Of a DNA stretch of 64,000 nt, positions 20,767 through 30,644 are shown in pieces. Origin of the DNA: Lineus longissimus. Lineage: Eukaryota > Nemertea > Pilidiophora > Heteronemertea > Lineidae. Positions within the stretch are counted from its first letter, which is position 1, and every line of letters begins with the position of its first letter. The position numbers and the translations under genes are program-made. The notes beneath the pieces are model-generated. The model was not told the origin of the DNA. It was given only the letters and a program-made list of their open reading frames with translations, and did no database searches. The stretch is from assembly GCF_910592395.1 (NCBI RefSeq), contig NC_088325.1, forward strand, positions 8,622,109 through 8,686,108, in the 5' to 3' direction.

Positions 20767-20803
20767 CTATACCATCTTGCATTGACCATGTTCTTCTGGT
20801 AAG

Positions 20804-22151
20804 ATGCACGCAATCCGACGGATTTTGTGGATAGGCCTAGCAGGCACCCTGATGATCTTAACGTATGGAATGGAGTATGTAGATGATGTTGACAGCCCTG
20901 ACCCTGATACCACTGATGATGGTGACGACGACGACGACGATGCTAAACAAGCTGTACGGGGTGCACGTAGGTACCAGAAAAGCTACAGTCACAATCAGAA
21001 GATTGACCTTATCGAGACTATACCAATTGGAGAATGCTAAATGATTGCGTCTTGCTAAAACTGCGACATCCCTTGCTAGACACCACCGCATAGCATCGGA
21101 GACATTTAGATGTTGGATAAGCACACAGAATGACTGGTTTGCCCTCAGAGATAGATCCAATTAAGACCATAGAAGACGGAGGAGACAACGGCAACACGGC
21201 ACTGATGTACAAGGTAGTGTTTCTTCAAGCATTCTATTCCTCGCTAAATGAATTTCCTTCTTTGTTGGCCTATACCGACTGGAATAAGTCCGCTTCTGTA
21301 CGGAAGAATAATTCGCATGATACATCAAAGCGACCGACCGTGACCATGCCTTTAACAATATCAGTATTATTGTTCATGGGACCTTTGTTCCTAGGAATAA
21401 CATTTCGTTCATACCTGTGGTCATCGCCAATCAATATTTCCTAAGATGTTAAAGCTGTTAGATTTTTCATTTCAGCATACTGGCCCGAAGTGGAAAACAA
21501 TTTGAACACCTGGTTCATTTTAGCGCAGAGGACTTGGTTTCCCTGTTTCCGGTGTGGATATTAAAGGGCAAGCTGGAAGAGAATTTCGGCAATGGTAGGC
21601 AGAGTTTCCGAACGAAACGAAGGCCGAAATACAAGAACAGAGACCCCTGCGATATCTTTTCCATGCATCTGCACTTTGGTTTAGCAACTTTATAGAAAGG
21701 TGAGCTTTATTCATCTGTTGCATGGATCGGCCTTAACGTACAGAATGGATTGTATTCGGTGAATTTTAATATATGCAAATTCCATTTCAGGAAACAAATC
21801 AGCTATCGAAGGAAGACCAAAGATATAAAGGGGTTACCTGACAACGCCCAGGCTTTGGTTGCCGACGACAGGGGAGAGTTTGCCGACCTCATCAGAGACG
21901 CTGATTTTGATGACATCATGAACAGGAATGAGACGTTCGTGCTGTTTGATATGGTGCCAAGATCAACAATTGAAGCGACTGGGTCTCAGAATGTTGACAT
22001 TAGATCATCCCATGGCAACCCAAAACCTGGATGCACGGTGACTCTTGTAGTAACGACAGACGGACGAAAAGGACGAGCCGAGGTCAACTTCAGAGGCTTC
22101 GCACCAGATGCTGACGTCATTCGGCAGCTTCAGACGAATGCTACTTGCTAA
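20804..22151 (+). CDS. Candidate small host gene, possibly secreted, several exons
   Basis: The first open stretch (20804-about 20972) encodes MHAIRRILWIGLAGTLMIL, a good signal-peptide-like start, then an acidic run of seven Asp. A second open stretch lies about 21475-21700 after the acceptor-like TTTCATTTCAG, with a strong donor AAAG|GTGAGC at 21696. The last (21790-22151) follows CCATTTCAG and reads KQISYRRKTKDIKGLPDNAQ at its start and ends R-Q-L-Q-T-N-A-T-C-stop. I could not find one splice pattern that keeps all three in frame, so exon borders are uncertain, and a stop or frameshift may have broken it. No family is recognised. Confidence 0.35.
21130..21210 (+). pseudogene. Possible short ankyrin-like exon remnant
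   Basis: The stretch ends DNGNTALMYK followed by the donor-like GTAGTG. N-G-N-T-A-L-M matches the start of the ankyrin exons elsewhere, but the rest of the repeat is absent. Chance similarity is possible. Confidence 0.3.
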
Positions 22152-22159
22152 TCGAGTGG

Positions 22160-22339
22160 TTGCAGGCCCTGATTGTGCCATTTGTAGGATGGGCCACGTT
22201 CCTGTTACTTTTAGGCAGGTATCCAGTGCATAGAAATTAGCAGTTTCGTGATGCAATCACCGCAGAGAATGGGACAGACACTTTTATCCCAGGTTGATGT
22301 ACTTCGCTGCTGCAGCCCTTGGGCTTGACTGTGAACCGG
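22160..22339. other. Host flank of the Polinton
   Basis: Non-coding spacer before the left TIR. I see no clear 6-bp target duplication with the right flank. Confidence 0.4.
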
Positions 22340-22784
22340 CCTGAGTAAGGTTATATTGCGGGGTACTAACCCGAAAAAACAAGATTAGCGAACGAAAAAC
22401 GCAAAAATCGGCTGCTCCAAAATCAAAATTTCAAATTTTAATGATTTCCAAGCTCTCTGTACCCCATTTCCAACTCTAAAATGGTTAATTTGGGAACCGA
22501 CCAGCAATATACCCTTACTCTACACCCTCCAAAAAAACACTAAAGTTCCTTAACACTAATTTTCTAAAAAAACCTCACTAATAAAGGGTTAAATTCAGCT
22601 TCTCACGCAAAAACGTTAGACCCCCAGAGTCACTACAAACGATATCCAACATTTCTAACATTTCCAGGTTACACACACATCAAAATAAGTCTAAAAATAA
22701 AAAAAAAACACCCCTCCCTAGTTCCGCTTACATCAGATATTTCACTAAAAGTCCGGTTCCGATCACACCAACGACAATAAAAAG
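22340..22784 (+). repeat. Left TIR of Polinton 1
   Basis: About 445 bp, inverted match to 39803-40232 through shared phrases such as GGGAACCGACCAGCAATATA, CTTCTCACGCAAAAACGTTA and ATCAGATATTTCACTAAAAG. Small indels and point changes separate the arms, including at the third-from-terminal block (GGTTATATTG versus GGGTATTTTG). Confidence 0.93.
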
Positions 22785-23138
22785 ATATTCATAGTTTTTC
22801 ATTTCCTCACTTGGTTGGTAGAAATCTTTTAATTCAGGCATTTTGCGAAGTTGTACTTTATTCTCTGGATGAAGTTCATTGTAGAGAACAAAAGAAGCAT
22901 CAACATTTCTGAAATCAATTGCACTTTCATTTTCTCTTTTCCACTGAAGGTTAACGAAATCAATGGTTTCTTTTCGATGTTCATCCGAAGCCTTAGATTC
23001 CCTTTGTAATTTTTCAATCGCTAAATTATGTCTTTTCGATTCGTCTTCAAAACCGTCTTTGTCTTGGTGTTTGAAAATATAACTCGCTCCAGTAAAGGCA
23101 ACGGCGTTTACTACGGCACTAATCACTGTTCCAGCCAT
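22728..23138 (-). CDS. Polinton small protein with C-terminal membrane segment
   Basis: 136 residues, intact. It starts MAGTVISAVVNAVAFTGASY (a hydrophobic/Gly-Ala-rich start), has a charged middle likely to form a helix (E-K-L-Q-R-E-S-K), and ends with a membrane segment (YLFIVVGVIGTGLLVKYLM). The C-terminus lies inside the left TIR, so the right TIR carries a stray copy of the last ~20 codons (about 39805-39856). Small membrane or virion-associated proteins near the TIR are usual in Polintons, but I cannot name this one. Confidence 0.6.
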   Translation of the reverse strand: MAGTVISAVVNAVAFTGASYIFKHQDKDGFEDESKRHNLAIEKLQRESKASDEHRKETIDFVNLQWKRENESAIDFRNVDASFVLYNELHPENKVQLRKMPELKDFYQPSEEMKNYEYLFIVVGVIGTGLLVKYLM

Positions 23139-23167
23139 TTAAAAACAATAAGAAAAATGGTAAATAA

Positions 23168-24316
23168 ATGACCACCGAAAAGGTTCCAGCGAAAGAGGTT
23201 TCAACGGGAGTTGGTTCTCCAACGAAAGATGTTTCAAACGAACGAAGTTCTGACGAACAATATCTGAGAGATTTATACTTTAACCCCCAAAGTACTGTAG
23301 CCTAAACAAATGAAAACCAACTTTGGAGAAAAATAAAAACAGATAAAATGGCAATCAAGAAAAAGGAATTAAAATATTTCCTAGTTAGTTTACCAACCTA
23401 TCAACTGCACAAACCAATCACCAAAAAATTCATTTTCTGAAAAACAATGGTTTCTTACGTGGATCAACAATAGCAAGCTGATTTAGTGGATTTACAGAAG
23501 TATCAAAAAGACAATGAAAATTTCAGATACATTTTATCGGTTATTGATTTATTTAGCCGTTACGCTTGGGCTTTACCTCTCAATACTAAAAAGGTAGAAG
23601 AAGTCAAAGATTTATTTGTCACTATTTTTAAAGAAGCAAAACCAGAGAAATTACAATTTGATGATGGTAAATAATTCTACAATAAATCACTGAAAGAATT
23701 ACTGGAAAAAAACAACATAGAATTGTTCTCAAGCAAAAAAGCAGCCGTTGTAAAAAGATTTAATCGTACTTTAAAAACTAGAATGTGGAAATATTTCACT
23801 GCAAAAGAGACTAACTAATGGTTAGATATTCTTGAAAACCTGGTGAATGGTTACAACAACACATTTCACTCATCCATTGGAATGAAACCAATCAAAGCTA
23901 GAGAAGAAGATAATACCGGAACAGTCTGGTACAATCTCTTTGGAGCATTTCTACTTAAAGATTATGGTCAACCAAAATACAAGATTGGTGTTAGCGTTAG
24001 AATAACAAATACAAAACCATATTTTCTAAAGGTTATCTTCCTAATTTTACCGAAGAAGTTTTTTAAATAAAACAAATAATTTTCACAAAGCCTATCGTCT
24101 ACCAACTCGAGGATTATCAATCAGAAATTATAGATGGTTATTTTTACACAGAGGAATTAAGTTACGTTCCAAACCCAGATCAAATTGAATACAAAATCGA
24201 AAAAAACTTTACGTTACAAAACAGTTAAAGGAGAAAAATATGGTTTAGTTAAATGGAAAGGTTACTCAGAAAAATTCAATGAATGGCTTCCGGTATCTAA
24301 CATAAAATCACTTTAA
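23168..24316 (+). pseudogene. Polinton retrovirus-type integrase with chromodomain, broken
   Basis: The gene starts MTTEKVPAKEVSTG and has an N-terminal Y-L-R-D-L-Y-F block, then the rve core (QADLVDLQKYQ, YILSVIDLFSRYAW, LQFDDGK), the helix FNRTLKTRMWKYF, a NGYNNTFHSSIGMKP block, and a C-terminal chromodomain (LVKWKGYSEKFNEWLP). Several in-frame stops (for example after LQFDDGK and after TAKETN) and at least one frameshift near 24060 inactivate it. The expected catalytic Glu before RFNRT is Lys here (VVKRFNRT), whereas Polinton 2 keeps Glu. A short palindromic repeat lies inside its first 30 codons. Integrase would join the element's ends to host DNA. Confidence 0.9.
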
Positions 24317-24850
24317 GGTGTTAACCACTGCAGGATGTTTTTCAACATCAGATAATTTACTCAAAGTTTCGTCCCTTTCTTCATCATTTGGGACCACATA
24401 ATTTTCCAGAAAATCTTTGGCTTTTTGAAGTTGAGGTTTGTAGATATTTGGGAATAATTTTGCACCTTTATCCCGAATTTCTTTTTTACTGATCGGGTTG
24501 ATATTTACCCAATTCCAGCAGATTTCTGGAACCCCCCAAACTTGGACACCGGTAAAACATGATCGGATTCTTCATCTACAATAACTTCCCCCTCTCTTTG
24601 CCAATTAAACCAATCAATGAAAAACTGGTTAGTGCAACCAAGATATTTTTCAAGTGATGGATCACAACGGCTCATGGAAACCCGCATTTTGTGAATAGCC
24701 TAAAAATGAGGATCTTTATATTTTATTCTCATGTAATCCCTATTATAGTTTCTACTGCAATCTTTACAATAACCCTGCAACCCATCTATGGATTGACCAT
24801 TTTAAAAATAATACTCATAGGGTTTATTTATTTTGCATTTTGAACAGCAT
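24310..24850 (-). pseudogene. Zinc-ribbon HNH endonuclease, broken
   Basis: On the minus strand: a zinc ribbon (CCSKCKINKPYEYYF, then a stop, then LQGYCKDCSRNYNR), a basic linker, and an HNH core with D-H-V-L-P-V-S, a W.N.NPIS stretch and a K.AKL end. This arrangement is the one seen in many phage and large-virus HNH enzymes. Two stop codons (after EYYF and after DPHF) and a frameshift near 24540 break it. A homologue without the zinc ribbon lies at 55444-55970 in Polinton 2. It continues in frame from the dNK relic upstream. HNH nucleases nick or cut DNA; its role in the element is unknown. Confidence 0.75.
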
Positions 24851-25470
24851 TTATACTTATTAGTTTGCATTAAATTAATAAATATATTTTTTACATTTTC
24901 TATTTTATCGTTTCCGTCTAAAACAATAACACCAGGAGGTATAGACAAATATTTTCTATTTTCAACGAATGTTTCCTCATGAAGGTAGTGAACATAATTT
25001 AGGTATTCTAAAGTGATCGTCTTTTCTTCTGGGCGGTTTCTTTCCAACATTCTCCCATAACAAATATTTTTGGATCTGTTCGAATATAGATTATGAAGTG
25101 TGGAGTTTTTCCAGTTTCACACATTTCATAAAAATATTCAGAATACTTCTTCCCCAAATTTTTTAATTGACTCTGAGTTAAATTCCCCTCAAAATTACTC
25201 AGACGTGAAAAGACGTGATGTGTGGAGAAAATACTTCTCTCAGAAATTATTGTTTTTTCAGGATCTGCATTGTTATTATCTCTAGAAGATGTTTACAGCG
25301 CCATCCTTTGAAATTCTTCTGAATATTCTTTAGGGTTACTGTACAGAAGTTCCAACATATTTTTTCCATTATAATTGTTCCATTAATTTATAGGCTCTGG
25401 AACAACCTCTACATCGTTAAATTTCAAACTTTCAATTAACTTTGATTTTTAAGAAAGAATATATATTTTA
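24850..25470 (-). pseudogene. Deoxynucleoside kinase relic (body and C-terminus)
   Basis: Minus-strand fragments read in dNK order: VVPEPIN then W-N-N-Y-N-G-K-N-M-L-E-L-L-Y, the P.EYSEEFQRMAL block, ISERSIFSTHHVF (the ERS motif), a FIIYIRTDP block, the Arg-rich lid (RNRPEEK) and TLEYLNYVHYLHEET followed by VIVLDGND. These match the dNK/thymidine-kinase-2 family, which phosphorylates deoxynucleosides for dNTP supply. A stop after QRMAL and a frameshift near 25050 inactivate it. The P-loop part is not joined to it but lies just beyond, on the opposite strand. It could be host-derived, but homologous viral dNKs are known. Confidence 0.7.
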
Positions 25471-25471
25471 A

Positions 25472-25560
25472 ATGGAACAAAATTTAAGTTCAAAATTTAG
25501 AAAAATAATAATAATAATTGAGGGTAATATTTCTGCCGGGTGCCAGACGTCTAAAATTAA
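25472..25560 (+). pseudogene. dNK P-loop fragment in opposite orientation
   Basis: The frame MEQNLSSKFRKIIIIIEGNI continues S-A-G-C-Q-T. I-E-G-N-I-S-A-G is the dNK P-loop context, but the Lys-Ser-Thr that should follow is lost. It abuts the rest of the kinase (25470 leftward, minus strand) head to head, which implies an inversion or a second rearranged copy. Confidence 0.55.
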
Positions 25561-25599
25561 ATGCAGCTTTTCTCTCAGAGGTTTCGGCAACATGTCGGC

Positions 25600-26293
25600 A
25601 ACATTAGTTACAGCTTACATATTACCCCAACTCCACCTCACCTCATCATCATTACAGTGAATAAAACCAAAACAATGCACCTGCAACACCTTTAGCTATC
25701 TTGGGGGCGTGGCAGGGCACCCACCCCCCACCCCTAACCACACCCTCAATCACTACACAACGATAAAATCAACCCAAACACAGATCGTCTGCTTTAGTTT
25801 GAAATTAGCGCCAAATGGCAAGGAAGCATGCACGGAAACTTGAGCAAAACTTACTTCGTCAATTTCGTCATAGCCCCCTTCGACATCCATATCTGACCCC
25901 CCTGGTCCCCCAAGGGGTCCTCCTCATCATCCCCACTCTCATTGGCATCATAATCACTTTCGTCAAGGTTCGCCAACACATCTTGAATGGACAATAGATG
26001 ATTCGCCATTGTACACAAAGTACGCTTACAATAGAATTTCTGTGTCGCAGTAAGCTTAGTCAAACCTCGGGCACCCGAACTTCAACTTCAAAATACACTC
26101 AATCGTTCCACACGACCATATGAAGAAAATGCATGATTTATGATGATTAGGATGCCAGCCACCTAGAATCGATGTTGGTGTTTGGTTGTTGTCGCCACAA
26201 GTATTCCATAACGGCCTCTAAACTTCAGGGCGGCTTAGGGCGATACGGCACAAAATGAACAGGGCGGCATAGGGCGATACGGTGCCTAATGGG
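25600..26293 (-). mobile_element. piggyBac-like transposon 5' fragment
   Basis: The right border is CCTAATGGG|TTAA (TTAA at 26294-26297), the piggyBac target. Reading inward on the minus strand, the end starts CCCATTAGGCACCGTATCGC and holds two copies of a ~22-bp subterminal word with GGGCGATACGG. A frame at about 26009 starts MANHLLSIQDVLANLDESDY followed by an acidic stretch, typical of piggyBac transposase N-termini. No DDD catalytic domain and no left TTAA end were found, so the left limit is approximate. Confidence 0.55.
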
Positions 26294-27662
26294 TTAAATA
26301 GACATTTGATTTGATAATAGTGTTCCAACAGGAGTTGACACTCCAGCGGGAACGAGCTTCACTTCACTTCATGTCGGTGCTCCAACGAGAGCTGACGCTC
26401 CATACGGAACCGTTGAAATTCCACCATCTAAAATATATCTCATATCGTCAAATATAATACCCCACCGCAGAGGCTTTTTGGATTTTTAATCGCTTAGTTT
26501 TTTTTGTTCTCTCCTCAGTTACTTTTACCGAAACACCCTCTGAATCTTTTAAATTATCACTAGTTGCTTCGAAATCGGCGTACATCACGAAAGGAACCCT
26601 ATTTTTGAACCAGTAGTTTTTAAATTTTAGGTTTGCTGATGCGCTTCCCTTCTGTGGCATTTTTACTTCGCAATAATCATGTACCCCACATTTTATTTTT
26701 GTGATTAACTAGAGTTATTTCCCTATCAAAAGCATTCATACACCTTCTACATAAATATTTTCTATGACTGTTATTATTACGAAAAAACACATATATATTT
26801 TTCAGTAGCATGTAATGTTCTTGGTAGTACAAAATATCTATTACGTTTTCATCCTCAAAATTGTCATATAGATAGAGTGGTTCCAAAGTGTAATCTAACA
26901 TATTATCTAATTGCTTATTCATATCCGTGGGTGTTTGCGCTCTCAAAGGTTTCACCAACTCAAAAACATTAATTTTCAAATTATTTTCTCTTTCAATTTT
27001 TGGCACATCTTTTTTACACATACTGAAAAATTATTTATTTTGACTTTATCTCCATATATCCTTTAGGAGCTAGAATTACAACAGTGATTAGTTGGTTTGT
27101 AACGTGCTGCTAGCAAACTCCACAAAAATCACTTCCCGTCATTACATTGTACATTAATTATCGAACTAGATTTGAAAGGAAGTTTAATGAAGTGCCCACC
27201 TTTGGTATCTCTGTATGCAATTAAGAATAAATCCGCGCTGTTTATCTTTTTAAGTGTCAATCCACTTCCTTTAAAATATCTCTCTTCGATTTGTAGTGTG
27301 ATGTAATCCAAACATTTTTGTACGGCAACTTCTGGTTTTGATTTTTAAAAAAACAACTTCAAAAGGAGACTGAAATCCATGAAGTATTTCATCGTTAATC
27401 TTCAAAAAAGAAGCTTTAGAGAAATTAACTTCCACATTAATACTTATCTTAAAATGATAGCTTTTTAGAAGTGACAAAATCTCAACAAATTTTTCTTTGT
27501 AATTCAACAAATCTGTTACTACTTGTGGTTGTCTAAATTGCACAGTTACAAAATCTGAAGGTAAATGTTTTTTTTCCTTTCTCCCAAATTTTTTTACTAT
27601 TTCTATTCCTTTAATTTTTTCCACCATTGATAAAAAATCGTCCTCTTTTTCTGTGAGTTGTG

Positions 27663-29960
27663 AAGTATTATCCCGGATGACCTGACACGCTGCGGCGATC
27701 CATTCTGTGTCATGCACAATGAGGTAATTGATCGGCTTCATGAGGAGATCATTGCGGCGTGCATTTCGGCTGGGGAGGAATCTATACCTCTAAAACATGT
27801 GAAAAGTGGGGTACGTGAGGACCAGGGCAGAGCCGGGTGGACCGATGAGGTGAAAGAGTATAGGCAACGAGCTATGTTCTGGCATAATCTCTGGAAGGAG
27901 AATGGTAGGCCGCGGCTGGGGGTGATCGCTGACATAAGGCGCCATACAAGGGCCTTGTATCATCTATCAGTTAAACGAAACAAGACAAATCATGATAGGG
28001 TTGCAGCTAATAAGTTAGCCGAGTCACTCGGAAATAATGATAAAAATGAGTTTTGGAAGAATGTGAAGAAGGTTAAGGGAACAAGAGCTATGCAACCAAA
28101 TAGCATGGACGGAGTTAGTGGCATGGACGCTACATGTAATCTCTTTGGCGAAAAATTCAAAAGTTTGTATAACTCGGTGTCGTACAATGTAAATGAGATA
28201 AATGTCTTGAAGAGGGATCTGGATTTAGGAATCGCCAGTGGTTGTCGGGATGGTAATTGTGATGCCAGTCATGGTATTTCATTCCAAGAGGTAGTTGGTG
28301 GGATCAGGCGATTAAAGCGCAGAAAGACGGATAGTAATCCTAAAATAATGTCAGATCTTTTTATCAATGGGAGTCAAAGGTTGAATGTGTATTTGTCACT
28401 TTTATTGAGTTCCATGATGAGTCATGGTTATTGTCCCCGTGGTTTCGTTCAAACCAGAGTTATTCCAATTCCGAAGAACAGCAGAAAGTCTTTGAATGTC
28501 TCAGATAATTATCGTGGTATCTCTTTAAGTAGCATCATCGGAAAAATTATGGACAACATTTTCTTAAAAAAGTATGAGAAGGTTTTACAGACCTCGGATG
28601 CTCAATTTGGTTTTAAGACTGGTGTTTCTACGGCGGCGTGCAGTTCAATTGTAAATGAGGTCATTAATTATTATAAAAGCTGTAACACAGCAGTATATTG
28701 TGTCATGCTGGACGCTAGCCGGGCTTTTGATTGCGTGCATTTTGTAAAGTTATTCCGTCTTTTGACTAAAAAAGGGTTGTGCCCGTTTGCGGCAAGGTTT
28801 CTGGCATCTTTATACACCCAACAACGGGTGAGAGTTCAATGGGGGGAATGTGTCTCAGCAGAATTTGCTGTCTCTAATGGTGTGAAACAAGGTGGTGTAT
28901 TGTCTCCTGTACTCTTTGGTATTTACATAGATGAGCTAGTGGCGAATTTAAAGAAGGCTGGTTTTGGGTGCCATGTTGGTAACCTCTTTTGTGGCGTCTT
29001 TGCCTTCGCAGACGACCTAATCATGCTTGCACCCTCATTACGTGGGTTGAAGAAAATGTTGAGTACAGCAAGTTGTTTTTCAATTGACTTTAATATTTCG
29101 TTCAATGCATCAAAAAGTAGATTTTTAGTTTTTGGGTTAGATGATCCACCAAGGGCATTGTTTTTTGAGGGCACACAGATACTCATATCTATGGAGGAAG
29201 AACACCTCGGTATTATTTTGGGTCCTCGTGTTGATCGGAGAAGAGTAGAGCTTTTAATAAATGACTTGTACAAAAGAACTAACATGTTAATGGCACAGTT
29301 CAGATTTGCCCATGCGCATGTAAGGTACGCACTTTTCAAAAGTTTTTGTATGTCTTTATATGGTTCCCAGCTTCTGGACTTGTCTAAGCCTTATATGGAG
29401 GAATTGTTTGTTGCGTGGCGGAAGTGTCTGCGACGGGTTTTAAATCTACCATACAGGACTCACAATGATTTACTGCCGTGCATTGTTCACGACTTTTGTA
29501 TTGAAATTGAACTAGAAAAACGGTTAATGAATTTTATGGGTGGTATGTCTTCATCTAAGAATGTATTTGTCAGCTTGTGTTTCAAACTTGTGTGTCAGGG
29601 GAGTGAATCTTCACTGGGGAGAAGTGTCAACATGTTGTATGCAAAATATGGGTTAGATAGGAACAATGTGGACAGCTGGGGAGATATGTTGAGGGTTTTT
29701 TATATAGTGAATGATAAGAACGGGCAAAATAGGTTAGCGGAACAGATTAGCGAATTGATGGTCATGCGAGACGTAGGGGATGCGGCGTTTAATCATAGGG
29801 AATTAACAGAAATGATTGATTTTCTGTGCACTAGTTAAATTCTTTGAACCTTGATTTTTCACGGATATGTAAATAGATCGTTGTAAACAAGCACCTAGCA
29901 CCCAGCACAAATCTGTAAATGCACCACATGTGTCAGAACTATTTCTCGACGAATAAACAC
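27663..29960 (+). mobile_element. 5'-truncated non-LTR retrotransposon in Polinton PolB
   Basis: It interrupts the PolB linker: PolB sequence stops near 27662 and resumes near 29960. The left border begins mid-ORF (reading ...IIPDDLTRCGDPFCVM), so the endonuclease and 5' end are missing, as in ordinary target-primed truncation. The right end has AATAAA at about 29953 but no poly-A. Borders are estimated by comparison with the uninterrupted region in Polinton 2. Confidence 0.85.
27712..29838 (+). CDS. Non-LTR retrotransposon reverse transcriptase, open frame of 708 codons
   Basis: The frame has a pre-RT linker (WTDEVKEYRQRAMFWHNLW), RT motif 1-2 (TRVIPIPKN, NYRGISLSSIIGKIMDNI), motif A (VMLDASRAFDCVHF), motif B (GVKQGGVLSPVLFGIYI), motif C (AFADDLIML) and a C-terminal region ending F-L-C-T-S. 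No stop interrupts it. The frame runs open upstream of the first ATG to the truncation point, so the annotated start is not the native one. It lacks the endonuclease domain. The clade is not certain. The absence of decay suggests a more recent arrival than the Polinton around it. Confidence 0.9.
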   Translation: MHNEVIDRLHEEIIAACISAGEESIPLKHVKSGVREDQGRAGWTDEVKEYRQRAMFWHNLWKENGRPRLGVIADIRRHTRALYHLSVKRNKTNHDRVAANKLAESLGNNDKNEFWKNVKKVKGTRAMQPNSMDGVSGMDATCNLFGEKFKSLYNSVSYNVNEINVLKRDLDLGIASGCRDGNCDASHGISFQEVVGGIRRLKRRKTDSNPKIMSDLFINGSQRLNVYLSLLLSSMMSHGYCPRGFVQTRVIPIPKNSRKSLNVSDNYRGISLSSIIGKIMDNIFLKKYEKVLQTSDAQFGFKTGVSTAACSSIVNEVINYYKSCNTAVYCVMLDASRAFDCVHFVKLFRLLTKKGLCPFAARFLASLYTQQRVRVQWGECVSAEFAVSNGVKQGGVLSPVLFGIYIDELVANLKKAGFGCHVGNLFCGVFAFADDLIMLAPSLRGLKKMLSTASCFSIDFNISFNASKSRFLVFGLDDPPRALFFEGTQILISMEEEHLGIILGPRVDRRRVELLINDLYKRTNMLMAQFRFAHAHVRYALFKSFCMSLYGSQLLDLSKPYMEELFVAWRKCLRRVLNLPYRTHNDLLPCIVHDFCIEIELEKRLMNFMGGMSSSKNVFVSLCFKLVCQGSESSLGRSVNMLYAKYGLDRNNVDSWGDMLRVFYIVNDKNGQNRLAEQISELMVMRDVGDAAFNHRELTEMIDFLCTS

Positions 29961-30277
29961 ACATATTAATAGATCTGTTAGTAGTTTCGTTTGTTGGCTC
30001 TTCCGATGGAACCTCGTTCGTTGGAACTTCGTTCGTTGGAACTTCGTTCTTAGGTTTTAGTGTTCTATTTAACTCCTCTGATAGTTTTTTTGTGATATTT
30101 TTATGTTTTTCAGATTTTAGATGGTGGTTGTAGTTTTTCTTTAAAACTTCAGAAAGACAATCTCGACAAAATACTTTTTTAGGTTGATACTTTATTTGTT
30201 GCATTTAAGGTATATTTTTTTCTTAAACTGTTGAAAAACTTGATAATTCGTCTATTTAAGAAAAAAAAGTATTATAA

Positions 30278-30644
30278 GTGGAGGGTAAAATAAGTGAAAA
30301 TAAAGAAGTTGAAAATGTCGAAAATCTTTCAAAATTTTTAGAGGATTTGAACACAGATTTCAAACCTAAAACGAAAAAGAACTATGGTAAACTCGAAGAC
30401 TTAGAAATTGGTGAAAAATACAAAATCAAAGATATTTGTAAAACCCAAAGTAAGTTTGGTGAAAGACTGGAAATTTCTCCAGTGTTTTTTCGAAATTGGG
30501 TAGTATTGTTGAAATCACAACTTATCTATCAGAACGGTTCAACAAGATGACGGAATCCCAGAGAGAAACCTTGAAGGGAAATCCTGATATTTTCATTGTT
30601 TACGGAAAAAATAAAAACCAGCATCATGAAATCTTGTTTTCTCA
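30278..30644 (+). pseudogene. Polinton small protein A, possibly SSB-like
   Basis: Starts MEGKISENKEVENVENLSKF and has the core LEDLEIGEKYKIKDI then K-F-G-E-R-L, followed in another frame by ITTYLSERFNKMTESQ and a Y-G-K-N end. One frameshift near 30495 separates the halves. The layout (G.KYKI...T+FG.R....LP.R) is a common small Polinton protein; a single-stranded-DNA-binding (OB-fold) role is an inference from its short beta-rich pattern. A paralogue is at 31596 and an orthologue at 60574. Confidence 0.55.

Larger units (their letters stand above)
26448..30204 (-). pseudogene. Polinton DNA polymerase B, N-terminal part, split by a LINE
   Basis: Start at 30204. Residues 10-35 form a C2H2-like finger (CRDCLSEV...HHLKSEKH), then a linker repeats N-E-V-P-T. 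After the LINE (27663-29960) the frame family resumes with the Polinton PolB N-terminal region (about 27271-27660), the LQIEERYFKGSGLTLKK and SSSIINVQCNDGK blocks, a second zinc finger (CRRCMNAF...VNHKNK) and exonuclease motif I (YADFEA) near 26575. Frameshifts fall near 27320, 27120 and 26680, and the gene stops at A-V-G-Y-Y-I. ExoII, ExoIII and all polymerase motifs are missing, apparently replaced by the piggyBac fragment. The intact enzyme would replicate the element by protein priming. Confidence 0.85.
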
